From Paenibacillus piri (GTDB taxonomy: Bacteria > Bacillota > Bacilli > Paenibacillales > NBRC-103111), in NCBI RefSeq assembly GCF_004354045.1, contig NZ_SMRT01000001.1:744001-808000 (forward strand): DNA of 64,000 bases. Direction: 5' to 3'. A program made the position numbers and the translations under genes. Under the pieces are notes generated by a model. It ran no database searches. It was not told the origin of the DNA and was given only the letters and a program-made list of their open reading frames with translations. Below, one piece after another: positions 61,287 to 64,000 of this stretch (position 1 is the first letter of the stretch; every line of letters begins with the position of its first letter).

Positions 61287-61738
61287 GCATGGAGAAAGAT
61301 GTTGGGGGTGCGAGGCATATAGCGGAATGGACCGCGGCTTACTGGCTCCGAAGTTTGCGCCGCAATGCCCGGTCAAGCGACGCCGGTGCCGCGCGCCCCA
61401 ATCGATTCGACACAACGCTCTTATTCGTTGCACTGCCGACGGCTGTGATGCAGCAACGCCTCACGGGTCAGTTAAGCTGAACAGTTCAGTATATAGGTGG
61501 ATGTACCGGTCGGATAGGGCCTGTTGTGCTTATATATCGTTCCTCCAGCCTCTGTTTCGCTGCGTAAAATAGTTGCCCCGGTCAAACCTCACCCTGATCA
61601 ATTTCTGCAAGTTCTCGTTCGATACGGTAATTGCCCCTAGCTCTTCATCGCGATTGCGGCTTATTGGCTGCGATCCATCCCTTCAACGAGCTGTATTCCA
61701 AATCATACCAAACATACGTTCGTGTGTAAAGGAAAAAT
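61287..61738. other. Gap after cluster IV with possible gene remnant
   Basis: No gene with a start codon and ribosome site was found. On the minus strand 61530-61685 is open for 50 codons between two stops and reads as plausible protein (ELGAITVSNENLQKLIRV), perhaps a decayed gene. A CTGAA-cag-TTCAG palindrome lies at 61479-61491. No terminator for cluster IV was recognised. Confidence 0.3.
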
Positions 61739-62095
61739 TTACGCTTTAGGCTGCCCTTCGACCGAGAGGCCGGAAGCCGCAAACCGGTCATGAAACGAAT
61801 AGACGAGATGAGTTTCCAATCGCTCTCCGGACAGATGTTTTCGAACCAGTAATTTACCTGTTTCGGGTGTGATAGCTTTGTACCATACGCCTTCGGGATA
61901 CGCTATGACGACGCAAGCGTCCGCGCATCTCCCGTTGCATCGGGTGCGGGATGTATGGATCCATTGCTCCGCTCCAAGCCGGGCAATTTCTTGCCGTATC
62001 GCCTGCGTTACTTCCTCTCCCTGCCGCTTCATACAGCTGCCCCCGTTGCAAATAAGCAAATGAAGCCGGGTCTCTTGCAAATTCCATGTAGTCAT
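61739..62095 (-). CDS. Thioredoxin-like [2Fe-2S] ferredoxin domain protein
   Basis: 118 residues from the ATG at 62095, 9 bases after AGGAGG (62105-62110); the ATG at 62101 is only 3 bases away. Pattern CNGGSC near the N-terminus and CNGRCADAC in the middle match the cysteine set of the small thioredoxin-fold ferredoxins. EGVWYKAITPETGKLLVRKHL is also typical. It probably carries electrons or senses redox state in the cytoplasm. Divergent from the CobW gene. Confidence 0.8.
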   Translation of the reverse strand: MTTWNLQETRLHLLICNGGSCMKRQGEEVTQAIRQEIARLGAEQWIHTSRTRCNGRCADACVVIAYPEGVWYKAITPETGKLLVRKHLSGERLETHLVYSFHDRFAASGLSVEGQPKA

Positions 62096-62172
62096 TAACA
62101 TGTTCCTCCTACTGTGCCGTCTCGGGTTAAATGTCCCCGGAAACCGACGGTTATTTTCGCACGGATAGACGT

Positions 62173-62201
62173 TTGACAAACAGACGCTTTAAATTTATAC
62201 T
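62173..62201 (+). promoter_or_regulatory. SigA promoter of the CobW-family gene
   Basis: TTGACA (62173-62178, perfect) and TATACT (62196-62201) separated by 17 bases, about 59 bases before the start codon. Confidence 0.75.
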
Positions 62202-62204
62202 CAT

Positions 62205-62223
62205 AATAGTAAATATTACAATT
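62205..62223 (+). promoter_or_regulatory. Zur-like operator overlapping the transcription start
   Basis: GTAA-ata-TTAC with flanking AAT/ATT arms forms a nearly perfect 19-base palindrome directly after the -10 box. It resembles the Bacillus Zur box (core GTAATnATTAC). Repression by zinc-loaded Zur is inferred. Confidence 0.6.
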
Positions 62224-62259
62224 AAACACGTCGATAAATCAACCCCAAGGAGTGATTTT

Positions 62260-63273
62260 ATGCCAGACCAGCAAGCCGATACCCGTATCCCCGTTACAGT
62301 GCTTACAGGTTTTCTCGGCGCAGGCAAAACGACTTTGCTGAATCATGTGCTGACTGCGGAGCATGGACAAAAAATAGCGGTTATCGTCAACGAATTCGGT
62401 GAAGTCGGCATCGACAACCAGCTTGTCGTCGGAGCGGACGAAGAAATTTTTGAAATGAACAACGGCTGCATTTGCTGCACGGTCAGGGGCGATCTCATCC
62501 GCATCCTTGGTGAGTTAATGGATGCCAAGCTGGGCAAAGGAAGCCGTCGCAAAGCCGATTTCGACCGGGTGCTGATCGAAACGACCGGCTTGGCCGATCC
62601 TGCGCCGGTAGCCCAGACATTTTTCGTAGATGAGGAAATTGCCGGGTTTTATAGGCTGGATGCGATCGTTACGGTTGTGGATGCCAAACATGCCGGCCAG
62701 CATTTGGATGAAGGCCATGAGGCACAGGAACAAGTCGCCTTCGCGGACGTCCTTCTTTTGAATAAGACGGATCTTGTTCCCGTTGAGGAGCTGCAGCAGT
62801 TGGAGCAGCGCCTGCGAGCGATGAATTCTGCCGCCAAGCTGTACCGGACACAGCAATCCCGAATCCGGATGGATCAGATTTTGGGCATCGGCGCCTTTGA
62901 TTTGGACAAAAAGCTTGAAATTGATCCCGGATTTCTCGTCGAAGAAGCTCATGATCATGACGATGAAGTGGCGTCCGTCTTTTTGCGTGAAACACAGCCG
63001 CTCGATTTGGACAAATTGGAGCGCTTCATCAATGAATGGCTCGTGGAGCACGGGACAGACACGTTTCGGTACAAAGGCGTTTTGCATATTAACGGGGTCA
63101 AAAAGCGCGTTGTTTTCCAAGGCATTCATATGCTGTTCAGCTCATACCCCGACCGGGACTGGAAGCCGGATGAAACGCCGGTCAGCGAGTTCGTCGTCAT
63201 TGGCCGCAATTTGGACGAAGCGTGGTTCCGCCGACAGTTCGCAGGTTGTGCGGCCGTCACGACGAATACATAA
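62260..63273 (+). CDS. CobW/ZigA-family GTP-binding metallochaperone
   Basis: 337 residues from the ATG at 62260 after CAAGGAG; the frame opens further upstream across the promoter, which is not coding. P-loop GFLGAGKTTLL, metal-binding CICC (GCICCTV), Walker B/guanine region ETTGLADPAP and NKTD. A His/Asp-rich stretch EEAHDHDDE precedes the C-terminal CobW domain. The group delivers zinc (or other metals) to client enzymes under shortage. The Zur-like operator supports a zinc role, as for B. subtilis YciC. Confidence 0.9.
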   Translation: MPDQQADTRIPVTVLTGFLGAGKTTLLNHVLTAEHGQKIAVIVNEFGEVGIDNQLVVGADEEIFEMNNGCICCTVRGDLIRILGELMDAKLGKGSRRKADFDRVLIETTGLADPAPVAQTFFVDEEIAGFYRLDAIVTVVDAKHAGQHLDEGHEAQEQVAFADVLLLNKTDLVPVEELQQLEQRLRAMNSAAKLYRTQQSRIRMDQILGIGAFDLDKKLEIDPGFLVEEAHDHDDEVASVFLRETQPLDLDKLERFINEWLVEHGTDTFRYKGVLHINGVKKRVVFQGIHMLFSSYPDRDWKPDETPVSEFVVIGRNLDEAWFRRQFAGCAAVTTNT

Positions 63274-63294
63274 ATACGGGTAAAAGATCGCTTG

Positions 63295-63324
63295 GCCGGC
63301 GAAGCTCACAGCTTTCCGGCTTTT
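63295..63324 (+). terminator. Terminator of the CobW-family gene
   Basis: GCCGG (63295-63299) pairs with CCGGC (63316-63320), and AAGCT with AGCTT inside, followed by TTTT. Confidence 0.75.
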
Positions 63325-63340
63325 ACCATAAATACAGAAG

Positions 63341-63380
63341 AAGGCTGCGGCAGCTCCATAGGACGGAGTGCGCAGCCTTT
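63341..63380 (-). terminator. Terminator of cysK
   Basis: AAGGCTGCG (63341-63349) and CGCAGCCTT (63371-63379) are complementary, with CTCC/GGAG inside. On the minus strand the stem is followed by a T-rich CTTCTGTATTT, fitting the end of the cysteine synthase transcript. Confidence 0.6.
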
Positions 63381-63484
63381 GTTGCGAAGCTTGTTACAGA
63401 CGGATTCTGACTCCCCCGACTTCGGATGCAAAATCGGATCGGCAGGCTGTCACATGCGGCGGGTAGACATGCCCGTTACGTCAG

Positions 63485-64000
63485 CTAGCTATCCTGGAAA
63501 ACGGAGGATGACAAATAGCGTTCGCCCGTATCGGGCAGCAGCGCGATGATTTGCTTGCCTTTGTTTTCCGGCCGCTTGCCCAGCTGTACGGCGGCGCTGA
63601 GGGCGGCACCGGACGAAATGCCCGCAACAAGACCTTCGGTTTTGGCCAGCATGCGAACCGTGTCAAACGCCTCGTCATCCTTCACCTTCATAATTTCGTC
63701 GACAACCGACCGGTTAAACACACCCGGAACAAATCCCGCGCCTAACCCCTGCAGCTTATGCGGTCCTCTTCGGCCTCCGGATAATACCGCAGACTCGGCA
63801 GGCTCCACGGCAACGATCTGTACCGAAGGCTTTCTCTCCTTCAGCACTTCGCCGACTCCGCTTATGGTGCCCCCTGTCCCGACTCCGCAGACGAAAATAT
63901 CAACCGCTCCTTCCGTGTCCCGCCATATTTCTTCCGCCGTCGTCTGTTTATGGATTTCCGGATTGGCCGGATTGTCGAATTGCTGCGGCATGAAAGCGCC
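63485..64000 (-). CDS. cysK: Cysteine synthase, C-terminal part (5' end beyond window)
   Basis: The frame is open from the right edge to a TAG at 63485, giving the last 171 residues. It makes cysteine from O-acetylserine and sulfide with pyridoxal phosphate. Visible family features: [14 protein letters not shown], the phosphate-cradle [35 protein letters not shown] and the cofactor-binding [10 protein letters not shown]. The lysine that binds the cofactor lies outside the window. CysK-type O-acetylserine enzyme is more likely than cystathionine beta-synthase because no extra domain follows. Confidence 0.92.
   Translation of the reverse strand, partial: GAFMPQQFDNPANPEIHKQTTAEEIWRDTEGAVDIFVCGVGTGGTISGVGEVLKERKPSVQIVAVEPAESAVLSGGRRGPHKLQGLGAGFVPGVFNRSVVDEIMKVKDDEAFDTVRMLAKTEGLVAGISSGAALSAAVQLGKRPENKGKQIIALLPDTGERYLSSSVFQDS

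Overview
The window looks like chromosome of a spore-forming, moderately GC-rich member of the Bacillota, most likely Paenibacillaceae (Paenibacillus, Cohnella or a relative). This is inferred from strong AGGAGG-type ribosome binding sites with frequent GTG/TTG starts, the spore-coat operon cotJABC, ytvI, a yheA-yheC/yheD sporulation locus, and repeated LplA/LplB/YtcP-type sugar importers controlled by membrane-bound AraC regulators. No rRNA, tRNA, CRISPR array or intact transposase was seen.

Region by region. 1-2342: molybdenum cofactor genes on the minus strand (MoeB/ThiF cut by the left edge, and a MoaD-MoaE fusion) beside a small plus-strand protein resembling half of a sulfite-oxidase-type molybdopterin domain. 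2493-10141: housekeeping and envelope genes (YunD-type phosphoesterase, UppP, HD-GYP protein, YfkAB radical SAM protein, CBS-domain membrane protein, YtvI). 10227-13307: cotJABC, then an AT-rich inserted gene, then a second degraded copy of the cotJC 3' end, a 34-residue ORF and a DUF6526-like protein. 13622-19622: sugar uptake cluster I (AraC sensor, two permeases, binding lipoprotein). 19775-20452: a HAD phosphatase. 20641-27616: five tandem minus-strand ATP-grasp YheC/YheD paralogues behind a very good SigK-type promoter, with yheA alongside. 27798-31258: uptake cluster II. 31298-31447: a run of hairpins between convergent genes, followed by a MATE exporter. 33421-37592: glcE-glcF-glcD, a glycolate/2-hydroxyacid oxidase. 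38057-47525: cluster III, with an AraC sensor, two permeases separated by a 40-bp tandem repeat, and a D-2-hydroxyacid dehydrogenase on the minus strand, and a divergent binding protein plus an alpha-amylase-fold glycosidase on the plus strand. 47671-61286: cluster IV, with an AraC sensor, binding protein, GH42 enzyme, enolase-superfamily protein, iron-type alcohol dehydrogenase, a large unclassified glycosidase and two permeases. 61739-64000: a [2Fe-2S] ferredoxin-like protein, a CobW-family GTPase under a Zur-like operator, and the C-terminal part of cysteine synthase, cut by the right edge.

How it fits together. Clusters I-IV are separate importers for oligosaccharides or other polymer breakdown products. 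None carries its own ATPase, so a shared MsmX-type ATPase elsewhere is expected. Clusters III and IV pair uptake with intracellular glycosidases that lack signal peptides. Cluster IV adds an acid-sugar dehydratase or racemase-like enzyme and a dehydrogenase, and clusters II and III flank a hydroxyacid oxidase, which together suggest use of uronate-containing or otherwise acidic plant glycans. The most unusual items are the large glycosidase, the hairpin tandem repeat inside the cluster III operon, the insertion next to cotJC, the five-copy ATP-grasp array and the structured region at 31298-31447.
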